64,000 nt of DNA from Caballeronia insecticola (GCF_000402035.1 NC_021289.1:992001-1056000); one strand, 5' to 3'; positions 1 through 7,782 are shown, counted from the stretch's first letter. The notes: generated from the letters alone by a model not told the origin. Translations and numbers: made by a program.

Positions 1-629
1 CGAACTCGACAAATTTCGCAGGCTCGCCGACGACGACCGCCGGCGGCACGACGACACAAGGTTCGTCGAGCGCCTACAGCTTCGGCCTGAACTATGCGCA
101 AGGGCCGTTCTCGGTCGGCGCGGCGTACACCAACATTCGCTTCCCGAATGGCGCGACGCCCGCGTTCAGCGTGAGCATCGCGAACGTCAACACGGGCGGC
201 CTGCGCGATCTCGAAACCTTCGGCGTCGGCGCGCGCTATACGATCGCGGCCGCCGTCATCTGGGCGAACTGGACGCACACGAAGTTCGAACCGATCGCGG
301 GCGCGGACTCGAAGCTGAACAACTATGAAATCGGCGGCAAGTACGGCTTCACGCCGGCATTGAGCGCGGGCCTCGGCTACACGTTCTCGAAGCTCGACGA
401 CAACTTCGAAGGCAAGTGGCATCAGATCAACAGCGTCGTGGATTACGCGCTATCCAAGCGCACCGATGTCTATGTGATCGCCGCATATCAGAAGGCGTCG
501 GGCAGCAATACCGTGGCCGGCCGCAATGTGCCCGTGCAGGCTGAGATCGGCTCGGCGTCGTCGTTCATCGGCAATGCCGGTGCGAACACGCAGTTCGTGA
601 CGCGCGTGGGGCTGCGTCATCGCTTCTGA
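1..629 (+). CDS. Gram-negative porin, C-terminal part (5' end outside window)
   Basis: The reading frame is open from base 3 and ends at 629, so the gene starts left of the window. The visible protein is a run of alternating beta strands (for example SAYSFGLNYAQGPFSVGAAY and GLGYTFSKLDD) and ends in ...GLRHRF. The terminal phenylalanine is the usual outer-membrane insertion signal of beta-barrel porins. The pattern is that of Burkholderia OmpC/Opc-type general diffusion trimeric porins, usually about 360-400 residues, so roughly half is present. It would form a passive channel for small hydrophilic solutes. An in-frame ATG at 171 is internal and not the start. A hairpin plus T-run follows the stop. 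Substrate preference cannot be read from the sequence. Confidence 0.93.
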   Translation, partial: NSTNFAGSPTTTAGGTTTQGSSSAYSFGLNYAQGPFSVGAAYTNIRFPNGATPAFSVSIANVNTGGLRDLETFGVGARYTIAAAVIWANWTHTKFEPIAGADSKLNNYEIGGKYGFTPALSAGLGYTFSKLDDNFEGKWHQINSVVDYALSKRTDVYVIAAYQKASGSNTVAGRNVPVQAEIGSASSFIGNAGANTQFVTRVGLRHRF

Positions 630-649
630 TCGAAGGCCGATGTAGAACG

Positions 650-682
650 AGCGCGATGCCGGATGCGGTATCGCGCTTTTTT
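650..682 (+). terminator. Rho-independent terminator of the porin gene
   Basis: An 8-bp perfect stem (AGCGCGAT / ATCGCGCT) encloses a 12-base loop and is followed directly by six T residues. It lies 21 bases after the porin stop and overlaps the stop codon of the convergent TetR gene. Confidence 0.8.
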
Positions 683-1313
683 ATTTGCGTGGCGCGTGGC
701 GCTCGTAGCGCGCGAGGAACATATCGGCGGCGGATTCCGCCACTTTCTTCTGCTCATGCTTCGAGAGCGGCGGCTGGCCCATCGTCACTTGCGGCCAGAA
801 CGCGAAGCCCTTCACGATGCCATGCAATTGCTGCCCGGCGAATACCGGATCGGCAACCGAGAGACGCCCGTCCGCGGCGGCTTTTCTGATCCATACCGTC
901 AGATCTTCTTCACGCTGGCCGATGCGCGCCACCATGTCGCGCGCGCGCTCGGGCGAATGAATGCCCGCCGCGATCGCCACCCGCGCCAGCGACAAAAAAG
1001 CCTCGTCGGTCATGAGCCGCAACTTGCGCGCGAGCAATGCGAGCAACTGCGCGCGCAGCGGTTCATCGGCGTTGTATGCGGGCGTGTCGCCAGTCTCGCT
1101 GGCATCCCAGAGACGATGCAGGATGGCCGCGAACAGCGCCTCCTTGCTCGGGAAGTGGTTGTAGACCGTGCGCTTGGAGACGCCCGCGCTTGTGGCAATG
1201 CGGTCCATGCTGGTTGCGTCGTAGCCCGCCGCGATGAACTCCTCCACGGCCGCGTTCACGATGGCGGCGCGCTTGCGGTCGGTCAGGCGTTGGGGAATGT
1301 CGTTCGAATCCAT
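681..1313 (-). CDS. TetR/AcrR family transcriptional regulator (AefR-like)
   Basis: This 210-residue protein has the TetR N-terminal helix-turn-helix at about residues 13-60 (RAAIVNAAVEEFIAAGYDAT, then SAGVSKRTVYNHFPSKEALF). Its helical C-terminal half resembles the AefR-type ligand/dimer domain. It is transcribed divergently from the metallo-hydrolase starting at 1399. The 85-bp gap holds a 24-bp imperfect palindrome at 1356-1379, a likely operator for both genes. The family usually represses an adjacent gene or efflux system until a small ligand binds; the ligand here is unknown. The gene is intact and of normal length. Confidence 0.93.
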   Translation of the reverse strand: MDSNDIPQRLTDRKRAAIVNAAVEEFIAAGYDATSMDRIATSAGVSKRTVYNHFPSKEALFAAILHRLWDASETGDTPAYNADEPLRAQLLALLARKLRLMTDEAFLSLARVAIAAGIHSPERARDMVARIGQREEDLTVWIRKAAADGRLSVADPVFAGQQLHGIVKGFAFWPQVTMGQPPLSKHEQKKVAESAADMFLARYERHAPRK

Positions 1314-1355
1314 CTTTAGATTTTACACCGAGCGGTTTACTTTAATCTCAAAAAT

Positions 1356-1379
1356 AAACTACACTGTACAGTCTACTTT
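1356..1379. promoter_or_regulatory. Candidate TetR operator (24-bp hyphenated palindrome)
   Basis: The core ACTGTACAGT (1363-1372) is a perfect 10-bp palindrome. The flanks extend the symmetry: AAA.TA. on the left matches .TA.TTT on the right, so 20 of 24 positions are symmetric. It lies between the divergent TetR gene and the metallo-hydrolase, 20 bp before the hydrolase ATG at 1399. Assignment to this TetR protein is inference from position and symmetry. Confidence 0.55.
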
Positions 1380-1398
1380 CTGCCCGGATTCGCGAACC

Positions 1399-2523
1399 AT
1401 GACTTCGTTTGCCGACCGCATCAGCCGCTCCCTGGGTATCGCCGCCGCGAAGCGCGGCCGCGCGCTTTCGAGTGCGTCGCCGCAGCATGACGGCGCGCGC
1501 TTTCGCAACGTGAAGCCGCGCCCCGTCGAAGGCATCGGCAAGACATTGCGAATCGTGTGGAACGTGCTGTTCAACAAGCCGCGCAATACGATGCCCGCGC
1601 AGGCGCCCGTCGTCGATACGCTCACGCGCGCGCAACTCGACGCCGCGCCCGACTGCAGTCTTTTTCGGCTCGGCCATTCGACGCTGCTCTTCAAGTTGCG
1701 CGGCGAATACTGGCTGACCGATCCGGTCTTCGCCGAGCGCGCGTCGCCGTTCAAGCGGCTCGGGCCGAAGCGCTTTCATGCGCCGCCCATCGCGCTCGAT
1801 GATCTGCCGCCTTTGCGCGGTGTGATTCTCTCGCACGATCATTACGACCATCTCGACCGCGACACCGTGCTCACGCTCGCCGCGACCACGCAGGTCTTTC
1901 TCACGCCGCTCGGCGTTGGCGACCGTTTGATCGACTGGGGCATCGATGCCGCGAAAGTGCGCCAGCTCGACTGGTGGCAAAGCACGCAGATCGACGGCCT
2001 ATCGTTCACCGCGACGCCCGCGCAGCATTTCTCCGGCCGCAGCCTGTTCGATAACAACAGTACGTTGTGGGCATCGTGGGTGATCGTCGATAACGATGTG
2101 CGCGTGTTCTTCAGCGGCGACACCGGTTACTTCGACGGCTTCAAAACCATCGGCGAGCGCCTCGGACCGTTCGATGTCACGTTCGTCGAAACCGGCGCCT
2201 ACGATGCGCAATGGCCTTATGTGCACATGCAGCCCGAGGAAACCGTGCAGGCGCATATCGATTTGCGCGGACGCTGGCTCGTGCCGATTCACAACGGCAC
2301 GTTCGACCTCGCGATGCATCCGTGGCAGGAACCGTTCGAACGCGTGACGGGACTCGCGCTCGCACGCGGCGTGGTCGTCTCGACGCCGCGCATGGGCGAA
2401 CGGCTCGACCTCGAAGCGCCGCATCGCGGCGAGCGCTGGTGGCGCGAAACCGCCGATGCGCCAAAAGCTTCGAAGGCTTCGTCATGGCGCCTGTGCGCAT
2501 CGCGGGCAGAAGGCGCGAAGTGA
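1399..2523 (+). CDS. MBL-fold metallo-hydrolase (NAPE-PLD / RomA-like)
   Basis: This 374-residue protein has the metallo-beta-lactamase signature SHDHYDHLD at about residues 145-153, whose His/Asp residues bind two zinc ions. Further metal-ligand segments are FSGDTGYFDGF and the late PIHNGTFDLAMHPW. The preceding LFRLGHSTLLFKLRGEYWLTDPVF is typical of the N-acyl-phosphatidylethanolamine phospholipase D-like / UlaG-like branch, so a phosphodiester or lipid hydrolase is likely. The frame is open upstream to 1234, but the ATG at 1399 is preferred: it lies beyond the palindromic operator and avoids overlap with the divergent TetR gene. Its substrate is unknown. Confidence 0.88.
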   Translation: MTSFADRISRSLGIAAAKRGRALSSASPQHDGARFRNVKPRPVEGIGKTLRIVWNVLFNKPRNTMPAQAPVVDTLTRAQLDAAPDCSLFRLGHSTLLFKLRGEYWLTDPVFAERASPFKRLGPKRFHAPPIALDDLPPLRGVILSHDHYDHLDRDTVLTLAATTQVFLTPLGVGDRLIDWGIDAAKVRQLDWWQSTQIDGLSFTATPAQHFSGRSLFDNNSTLWASWVIVDNDVRVFFSGDTGYFDGFKTIGERLGPFDVTFVETGAYDAQWPYVHMQPEETVQAHIDLRGRWLVPIHNGTFDLAMHPWQEPFERVTGLALARGVVVSTPRMGERLDLEAPHRGERWWRETADAPKASKASSWRLCASRAEGAK

Positions 2524-2529
2524 CGCGCG

Positions 2530-3207
2530 TCACGCACCATCGAACAATTTCGACAGACCATTCAGGCCGGACAGTTCCCAGTCCGGTCTTTGCCCCATTT
2601 CGTCGAACGTATTGCCGGCGCGATTGATCCATGCGGTCGGAAAACCGAAGTACCGCGCGCCGGTTGCGTCCCATGCGTTCGATGAAACGAAGAGTATCGC
2701 CGCGCGCGACAGGCCGAACGCACCTTCCGCGAGTTCGTAAGCGCGATCATGCGGCTTGAAGATGCGCACCGGATCGACGCTCAGCAAATGATCGAACGAA
2801 TCGCGCAATCCCGCATGACCGACGACCGATGCGATCGAATGCGGCGACCCGTTCGACAGCACGGCGAGCTTCAGCCCACGCGCCTTGAGATGCGCAAGCG
2901 TCTCAGGCACTTCGGGAAACGGCCGCAGTTTCAGATAGGCATCGCACAGCGCCGCGTGGGTCTCTTCGTTCAGATCGAGCTTCAAGTGACGGCACGTATA
3001 GCGCAACGCATCTTCCGTTGCCTGCTCGAACGTCACGTAGCGGTTCATCAGACTGCGCAGCCACGTGTATTCCAGTTGCTTCTGCCGCCAGAGCGTGCTG
3101 ATTTCGCGCCCGCGTCCCGGAAAGCGCTGCTCGCATTGATCGATGACCGAGTGCACGTCGAACAACGTGCCGTAGAGATCGAACGCAATCGCCTTGATGT
3201 GATTCAT
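2530..3207 (-). CDS. (S)-2-haloacid dehalogenase, type II (HAD superfamily)
   Basis: This 225-residue enzyme would hydrolyse L-2-haloalkanoates to D-2-hydroxyacids by an Asp-ester mechanism in the cytoplasm. All residues known from L-2-haloacid dehalogenases are at their family positions: Asp10 nucleophile in FDLYGT, Thr14, Arg41, Ser118-Asn119 (SNG), Lys151 and Tyr157 in FKPHDRAY, and Ser175, Asn177 and Asp180 in SSNAWD. It converges on the metallo-hydrolase (6-bp gap) and lies downstream of the CGNR regulator on the same strand (39-bp gap). The complete active site argues for real dehalogenase activity rather than a generic HAD phosphatase. The natural substrate is not known. Confidence 0.9.
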   Translation of the reverse strand: MNHIKAIAFDLYGTLFDVHSVIDQCEQRFPGRGREISTLWRQKQLEYTWLRSLMNRYVTFEQATEDALRYTCRHLKLDLNEETHAALCDAYLKLRPFPEVPETLAHLKARGLKLAVLSNGSPHSIASVVGHAGLRDSFDHLLSVDPVRIFKPHDRAYELAEGAFGLSRAAILFVSSNAWDATGARYFGFPTAWINRAGNTFDEMGQRPDWELSGLNGLSKLFDGA

Positions 3208-3246
3208 GCTGTCTCCTCGTGAACGATGTAACCGGACTGAGCCACT

Positions 3247-3876
3247 TTAACCGGACTTTCCCTCTCTCAGCCGCGCGCGATGCGCAGCAACCTTCGCACG
3301 ATTGCCGCAGATCGCCATGCTGCACCAGCGGCGCGCATGTCCGCGCGTGTGATCGGCGAACAGCAGCGTGCACTTCGGGCCTTCGCACGCCTTGACGTAT
3401 GTGAAATCCTCTTCGCACACGAGCTTCGCGAGCGCCTCGACGATCGGCATCAATAGCGATTCGGCCGACGAATAGCGGCGCTGCATCGTGAACGTCAGCC
3501 CGCTTGCCGATTCCGCATTGGCGGCGATGGAACCGTATCGCTCATCGCGCCGCAGCACGCTGTTCAGCGGCTCCAGTTCACTCAAATCCCTGGCCGTCAG
3601 CGGCCGTCCCTTGTTCTTCTGCACGAACGCCCTGAACCATTCGCGCAGGCCGCGCGCCTTGGCCGCGACCTCGTCGAGTTCCGCGGGCCTGATTTGCGAA
3701 CGCATGTGCGCAAGGACATCGACAGGCACAAGACTAGCCTGTTCGAGCCACGACAGAAGCCCTTCGCCGTCGCCGATCCAGTCGACGGGTTCGTCCACCG
3801 GCGTCGCGATCGAGTTCAGAAAGTCGATGCCGAGCGCGTCGGCGAGAAACATCGCGGGGATGGGGCGATAGTCCAT
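3247..3876 (-). CDS. CGNR zinc-finger / ABATE-domain regulator
   Basis: This 209-residue protein has the N-terminal ABATE region (LADALGIDFLNSIATP) and the C-terminal CGNR zinc finger: CEGPKCTLLFADHT, then RRWCSMAICGNRAKVAAHRAR, with four cysteines and the CGNR motif. The family is widely annotated as putative transcription regulators, often divergent from a hydrolase or reductase gene as here. The frame stays open upstream to 3939, but the methionine at 3876 (MDYRPIPAMFLADALG) fits the usual domain start. The intergenic region to the alpha/beta hydrolase carries several GTAACC/GGTTAC motifs that may be its sites. It may be co-transcribed with the downstream dehalogenase. Confidence 0.85.
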   Translation of the reverse strand: MDYRPIPAMFLADALGIDFLNSIATPVDEPVDWIGDGEGLLSWLEQASLVPVDVLAHMRSQIRPAELDEVAAKARGLREWFRAFVQKNKGRPLTARDLSELEPLNSVLRRDERYGSIAANAESASGLTFTMQRRYSSAESLLMPIVEALAKLVCEEDFTYVKACEGPKCTLLFADHTRGHARRWCSMAICGNRAKVAAHRARLREGKSG

Positions 3877-3913
3877 TTTCAGATGCAGCCTGGTTTCGAG
3901 GAATGACCGAATA

Positions 3914-3993
3914 GTAACCGCCAAAAAAGCGCTTGACAAGTTACTTCGCCAGTTTGTAACCTTCTAATCACGGTTTTAACGGTTACATGTCAA
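3914..3993. promoter_or_regulatory. Divergent control region with repeated GTAACC / GGTTAC motifs
   Basis: Between the CGNR regulator and the alpha/beta hydrolase there are GTAACC at 3914-3919, GTTAC at 3940-3944, GTAACC at 3956-3961 and GGTTAC at 3981-3986. A TTGACA hexamer lies on the plus strand at 3933-3938 and another on the minus strand at 3993-3988, suggesting two -35 elements. Convincing -10 boxes were not found. Binding by the CGNR protein is inference. Confidence 0.4.
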
Positions 3994-4020
3994 TCGACCT
4001 CTACCTGCGGAGAAACGCTC

Positions 4021-4872
4021 ATGTCCACCCTTGCTCATCGCCATATCGACGTCGACGGCTTCAACGTGTTTTATCGCGAAGCCGGTCCGAAGGACGCGCC
4101 CAAGCTGCTCCTGCTGCACGGCTTTCCGAGTTCGAGCCACATGTTCCGCGAGCTGATTCCGCTGCTGGCAGATCGGTTTCATATCGTGGCGCCCGACTTG
4201 CCCGGCTTCGGCCTCTCGGATATGCCGAGCCGCGACGCGTTCTCGTACACGTTCGAGAACATCGCCAACGTGATCGACCGTTTTACGGACGTGATCGGCT
4301 TTGATCGATACGCGGTGTACGTGTTCGACTACGGCGCGCCGACGGGCTTTCGCCTCGCGCTCAAGCATCCGGAGCGGATTACGGCGATCGTTTCGCAAAA
4401 CGGCAACGCATACGAAGAAGGTTTGAGCGACGGATGGGACCCGATCCGCGCGTACTGGCAGGAGCCGTCGCAAGCGAATCGCGATGCGCTGCGCCCGCTG
4501 CTCACGGAGCAAACAACGCAGTGGCAGTACACACACGGCGTGCCGGACGCATCAGCCGTGTCACCCGATGGTTATTCGCTCGACGACTACTACATGAACC
4601 GCCACGGCGCACATGAAGTGCAGCTCGATCTGTTCGGCGATTACCGCAGCAACGTCGGGCTTTATCCCGCGTTTCAGGCTTATTTCCGCAAGCATCAACC
4701 GAAACTCCTCGCCGTGTGGGGCAAGAACGATCCGTTCTTCCTGCCGCCGGGCGCGGAAGCATTCAAGCGCGACATCCCGCATGCGGATGTGCGCTTCTTC
4801 GATACGGGCCACTTCGCGCTCGAAACGCACGCGACAGAGATCGCGGCGGCCATCGGCGAATTCCTCGCCTGA
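4021..4872 (+). CDS. Alpha/beta hydrolase with Asp nucleophile (epoxide hydrolase / dehalogenase-like)
   Basis: This 283-residue enzyme has the HGFP oxyanion-hole motif at residues 33-36, a nucleophile elbow VFDYGAP with Asp103 in place of Ser, an acid in GKNDP (Asp237) and the catalytic histidine in TGHFALE (His264). An Asp nucleophile is typical of epoxide hydrolases, haloalkane dehalogenases and fluoroacetate dehalogenases. The Trp that follows the nucleophile in haloalkane dehalogenases is Tyr here, so dehalogenation is not assured. It starts a three-gene plus-strand group with the oxidoreductase at 4918 and the SDR at 5905, divergent from the CGNR regulator. The ATG follows CTGCGGAGAAACGCTC, a usable ribosome site. 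Confidence 0.88.
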   Translation: MSTLAHRHIDVDGFNVFYREAGPKDAPKLLLLHGFPSSSHMFRELIPLLADRFHIVAPDLPGFGLSDMPSRDAFSYTFENIANVIDRFTDVIGFDRYAVYVFDYGAPTGFRLALKHPERITAIVSQNGNAYEEGLSDGWDPIRAYWQEPSQANRDALRPLLTEQTTQWQYTHGVPDASAVSPDGYSLDDYYMNRHGAHEVQLDLFGDYRSNVGLYPAFQAYFRKHQPKLLAVWGKNDPFFLPPGAEAFKRDIPHADVRFFDTGHFALETHATEIAAAIGEFLA

Positions 4873-4917
4873 TAAAACGCGCTTACCTCGGCGCTCATCC
4901 ACCAAAGGAGCAACATC

Positions 4918-5889
4918 ATGCGTGCAATCGTTCTGGAAAAGTTCGGCGGTCTCGACAGCCTCGTCTATGCCGAGATCCCCGAGCCGGAACCGCTGGAAGG
5001 ACATGTCGTCATCGAGATCAAGGCGTTCGGCATCAATCACGCCGAGATGCACATGCGGCGCGGCGAATGGGCCGAAGCGGCGAAAGTGAGCGGCATCGAA
5101 TGCGTGGGCATTGTGAAGTCGTGTCCGGGCGGCGAGTTTCCGGTCGGCGCAAAAGTGGCCGCGCTGATGGGCGGGCTCGGCCGCACGATCAACGGCAGCT
5201 ATGCGCAATTCACGCGTGCGCCGGTGTCGAATGTCGCGCTGATCGAATCGGACTTGCCTTGGGCCGAACTCGCCGCGCTGCCCGAAACGTATGCAACCGC
5301 GTGGACGTGCCTCTTTCGCAACCTTGAAATCAAGGCAGGGCAAACGGTCGTGATTCGCGGCGCGACGTCATCGTTCGGACAGGCGGCCGTCAATCTCGCG
5401 GTCAATGCGGGCGCAAAAGTGATCGCGACCACGCGTAGCCAAGCGCGCTTCGCCAAGCTCGAAGCGATGGGCGTGACGCGCGTCGAAGTCGAAGGGCCGG
5501 ACTTGAGCAAGCGAATGGCGGAAGCGAAGCAGATCGACGCCGTGCTCGATCTCGTCGGCAACAGCACGATTCTCGATTCGCTCGCGATGTTGCGACGCGG
5601 CGGCCGCGCGTGTCTCGCGGGCTGGCTCGGCGGCCTCGCGCCGATCGCCGATTTCAATCCGCTGCTGCAAATGTCGAGCGGCGTGTATCTGAGCTTCTTC
5701 GGCAGCTTCGTGTTCGGCACGCCGGGCTTTCCACTCTCGGATGTGCCGTTGCAGGCCATTGCCGCCGACGTCGCCGCAGGCCGCTTCGACGCGAAGCCGT
5801 CGCGCGTATTTACCTTCGACGAGATTCACGAAGCGCATCGCGTGATGGAAGCGAATGAAGCGAACGGCAAGATGGTCGTCGTTCATTGA
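4918..5889 (+). CDS. Zinc-type alcohol dehydrogenase-like / NADPH:quinone oxidoreductase (MDR family)
   Basis: This 323-residue protein has a GroES-like N-terminal half (VVIEIKAFGINHAEMHMRRGEW) and a Rossmann nucleotide-binding half with VVIRGATSSFGQAAVNLA around residues 145-162. The structural zinc-binding cysteines of alcohol dehydrogenases are absent, placing it with quinone oxidoreductases and related NADPH-dependent enoyl or quinone reductases. It lies 45 bp after the alpha/beta hydrolase and 15 bp before the SDR, so co-transcription is likely. The start is preceded by AAAGGAGCAACATC, a strong ribosome site. Confidence 0.88.
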   Translation: MRAIVLEKFGGLDSLVYAEIPEPEPLEGHVVIEIKAFGINHAEMHMRRGEWAEAAKVSGIECVGIVKSCPGGEFPVGAKVAALMGGLGRTINGSYAQFTRAPVSNVALIESDLPWAELAALPETYATAWTCLFRNLEIKAGQTVVIRGATSSFGQAAVNLAVNAGAKVIATTRSQARFAKLEAMGVTRVEVEGPDLSKRMAEAKQIDAVLDLVGNSTILDSLAMLRRGGRACLAGWLGGLAPIADFNPLLQMSSGVYLSFFGSFVFGTPGFPLSDVPLQAIAADVAAGRFDAKPSRVFTFDEIHEAHRVMEANEANGKMVVVH

Positions 5890-5904
5890 GCCGGGAGCGA
5901 ACAT

Positions 5905-6675
5905 ATGTCCACCAAAGTAGCTATCGTCACGGGCGCGAGTCAGGGTATCGGGCGCTCGACTGCAATCAGGCTCGCACGCGATTTCGACTCGATCGTGCTG
6001 GTCGCGCGCAATCGCGCCAATCTCGAAGAGACTGCGGACGCCGTCGAGAAAGCGGGCGCGCGGACGCTTGCAATCGATATCGATCTTGCGCAACGTGAAG
6101 CCGCGCAAAAGATCGTCGATGACACGCTCGCGAGCTTCGGGCGCATCGACGCGTTGCTCAATATCGCGGGCGCGGTGCCGCAAATCGATCTGTTCGACAT
6201 GACCGACGAGCAATGGGATGCGGGGTTCGCATTGAAGCTGCACGGCGCACGGCGCTTGACGGCTGCGGCGTGGCCGTCGTTGAAGGCAGCGGCCGGATCG
6301 GTCGTGCTGATGTCGGGCAACTCCGCGTTGTTTCCGAAGGCGCCCTATGCGGCGGTCGGCACGATCAACGCGGCAATTATCGCGTTGGCGAAGGCATTTT
6401 CCGATCGCGGCATTACAGACGGCGTGCAGGTCAACAGCGTGCTGCCGGGTCCCGTGATGACCGGGCGGCGACGCTCGTATCTCGAACACTGGGCGCCGCT
6501 GCACAACATGACGGTCGAAGAAGCGACGGCGCGTTTTCCCGCCGAAGCGGGCATCGCGCGATACGGCGCACCGGAAGAGATCGCGGAATTGATGGCGTTC
6601 CTCGTCTCTCCCGCGGCCAAATGGATGACCGGCAGCACGTTGCGTATGGACGGCGGCGAAGTCAAATCTGTGTGA
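5905..6675 (+). CDS. Short-chain dehydrogenase/reductase lacking the YxxxK lysine
   Basis: This 256-residue SDR has the cofactor motif TGASQGIGRS at residues 9-18, the NIAGA segment at 86-90 and the C-terminal substrate region (NSVLPGPVMTGRR). The catalytic tetrad is incomplete: Tyr148 is present in APYAAVGTINAA, but the residue four positions later is Gly152 instead of Lys, and the Ser-to-Tyr spacing is short. It may therefore act slowly, by another mechanism, or as a non-catalytic binding protein. It is the last gene of the group starting at 4021 and is followed by a strong terminator hairpin. Cofactor and substrate are unknown. Confidence 0.88.
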   Translation: MSTKVAIVTGASQGIGRSTAIRLARDFDSIVLVARNRANLEETADAVEKAGARTLAIDIDLAQREAAQKIVDDTLASFGRIDALLNIAGAVPQIDLFDMTDEQWDAGFALKLHGARRLTAAAWPSLKAAAGSVVLMSGNSALFPKAPYAAVGTINAAIIALAKAFSDRGITDGVQVNSVLPGPVMTGRRRSYLEHWAPLHNMTVEEATARFPAEAGIARYGAPEEIAELMAFLVSPAAKWMTGSTLRMDGGEVKSV

Positions 6676-6680
6676 GGTAC

Positions 6681-6708
6681 AGGGCCGGGGGTGTGTTTCC
6701 CCGGCCCT
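6681..6708. terminator. Strong GC hairpin between convergent genes
   Basis: A 10-bp perfect stem (AGGGCCGGGG / CCCCGGCCCT) has an 8-base loop and lies 5 bases after the SDR stop and 6 bases beyond the 3' end of the convergent MXKDX gene. It can end transcription from both sides, although the following T-tract is short. Confidence 0.7.
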
Positions 6709-6713
6709 TCGCT

Positions 6714-6962
6714 TTACTGCGACATCGCGCCCGAAGCGGGATGATCCATCTTCATCGAGTCATGCTTCTTCATCTTGTCGTTCTTGCTCATCGAGTCCTT
6801 CGACATCGAGCCCTTGCTCATGCTGTCCTTGCTCATGCTGTCTTTGCTCATGGCATCGTGCGACATTGCGTCGTTGCTCATCGCGCCGCTTGCCTGCGCG
6901 AATGCGGCGGATGCGCCGAGGGTCATCATCGTGGCGAACACTGCGGTCATCAGTCGTTTCAT
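6714..6962 (-). CDS. Exported pentapeptide MXKDX repeat protein
   Basis: This 82-residue protein has a signal peptide (MKRLMTAVFATMMTLGASAAFA, likely cleaved before Gln23). It is followed by seven tandem pentapeptides of the type AMSND, AMSHD, AMSKD and SMSKD, then a Lys/Met/His-rich tail (KMKKHDSMKMDH). This matches the small family named pentapeptide MXKDX repeat proteins. The role is not established; the Met, Asp and His content suggests metal or oxidant interaction in the periplasm. It is the last gene of the minus-strand operon behind cytochrome b and the molybdopterin oxidoreductase, placing it under the ECF-type promoter near 8470-8493. Confidence 0.85.
   Translation of the reverse strand: MKRLMTAVFATMMTLGASAAFAQASGAMSNDAMSHDAMSKDSMSKDSMSKGSMSKDSMSKNDKMKKHDSMKMDHPASGAMSQ
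6783..6880 (-). repeat. 15-bp tandem repeats coding the MXKDX pentapeptides
   Basis: About six to seven imperfect 15-bp units, recognisable by recurring TTGCTCAT and GACAT on the plus strand, encode the MSxDx repeats. Such tracts can change copy number by slippage. Confidence 0.75.
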
Positions 6963-7005
6963 TGCTCTGCTCCTTCGGGGTTAAAAAAAGAATGCGGCAC
7001 GGCGA

Positions 7006-7782
7006 TCAGGAACCGCCGAACCAGTTGTAGCCCTGGTCGACCCAGTAGCCGCCGGGATAGGTATTGGTCACGAACATCTCGACGATATGCTTCGGGTTCT
7101 TGTAGCCGAGCTTCGTCGGCATGCGCAGCTTCATCGGATAGCCGTACTTCGCAGGCAGGCGCTCGCCGTCGTATTCGAACGTGAGCAGCGTCTGCGAATG
7201 CAGCGCGGTCGGCATGTCGATGCTCTCGTAGTAATCGTCCGCGCAGCGAAAGCCCACGTACTTCGCGGTCGTGTCCGCGCCGACGCGACGCAGGAACTCG
7301 GAGAACGGCGTGCCGCCCCAGCGCCCGATCGCACTCCATCCTTCCACGCAGATATGACGCGTGATCTGCTCCGCATGCGGCAATGCATACAGCTCGGGCA
7401 AGGTCCATACGCGCTGTCCCGTCACGAGCCCGCCGACCTTCAGGCGATAGTCGCCGCCGTCCACGTGCGGCACATCATCGATGCCGTAATACGCGTTGAA
7501 CGGGAACGGCCGCGTCAATTGCAGTTCGGTGTAGGTTGGCGCGAGACGCGTCGGATCGAACAGCAGCGCCTGCGCGCGATCGTTCAGGCGCGAGACCGCG
7601 GTGAGGAATTTGTTGACCGAATCATCGTCGGTGATCGAGCAGCCGGTCAGGAGCGACAGGCCGCCCAAGGTCAGCATGCGTTTGCCGAACAAGCGTCGCG
7701 AAGGCATGTCGAGTTCGCGGCGTGCATCGGCGAGTATCGATGCGCGATCGAGCCGCATGATTTTCTTGTCGTCGGATTTCAT
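7006..7782 (-). CDS. Molybdopterin-dependent oxidoreductase (MsrP/YedY-like), Tat-exported lipoprotein candidate
   Basis: This 258-residue protein is a sulfite oxidase-fold catalytic subunit. The cofactor segment RHICVEGWSAIGRWGG holds the molybdenum-ligating Cys145. The N-terminus has a twin-arginine motif (SRRLFGK, residues 28-34), a hydrophobic stretch and a lipobox (LLTGC, Cys48), so it may be exported folded by Tat and lipid-anchored. The downstream half ends YPGGYWVDQGYNWFGGS, as in this family. It lies between cytochrome b (19-bp gap) and the MXKDX protein (43-bp gap) on the same strand. Electrons would be exchanged with the cytochrome b, as in MsrPQ, which repairs oxidised methionines, or in YedY-type systems of Caulobacter SigF regulons. 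Confidence 0.87.
   Translation of the reverse strand: MKSDDKKIMRLDRASILADARRELDMPSRRLFGKRMLTLGGLSLLTGCSITDDDSVNKFLTAVSRLNDRAQALLFDPTRLAPTYTELQLTRPFPFNAYYGIDDVPHVDGGDYRLKVGGLVTGQRVWTLPELYALPHAEQITRHICVEGWSAIGRWGGTPFSEFLRRVGADTTAKYVGFRCADDYYESIDMPTALHSQTLLTFEYDGERLPAKYGYPMKLRMPTKLGYKNPKHIVEMFVTNTYPGGYWVDQGYNWFGGS

Noticed and set aside
3956..3983. Possible third SigF-type promoter (GTAACC)
   Set aside because: The 16-base spacer is followed by AACGGT (3978-3983), not CGAA; the motif here fits better as a repeated operator.
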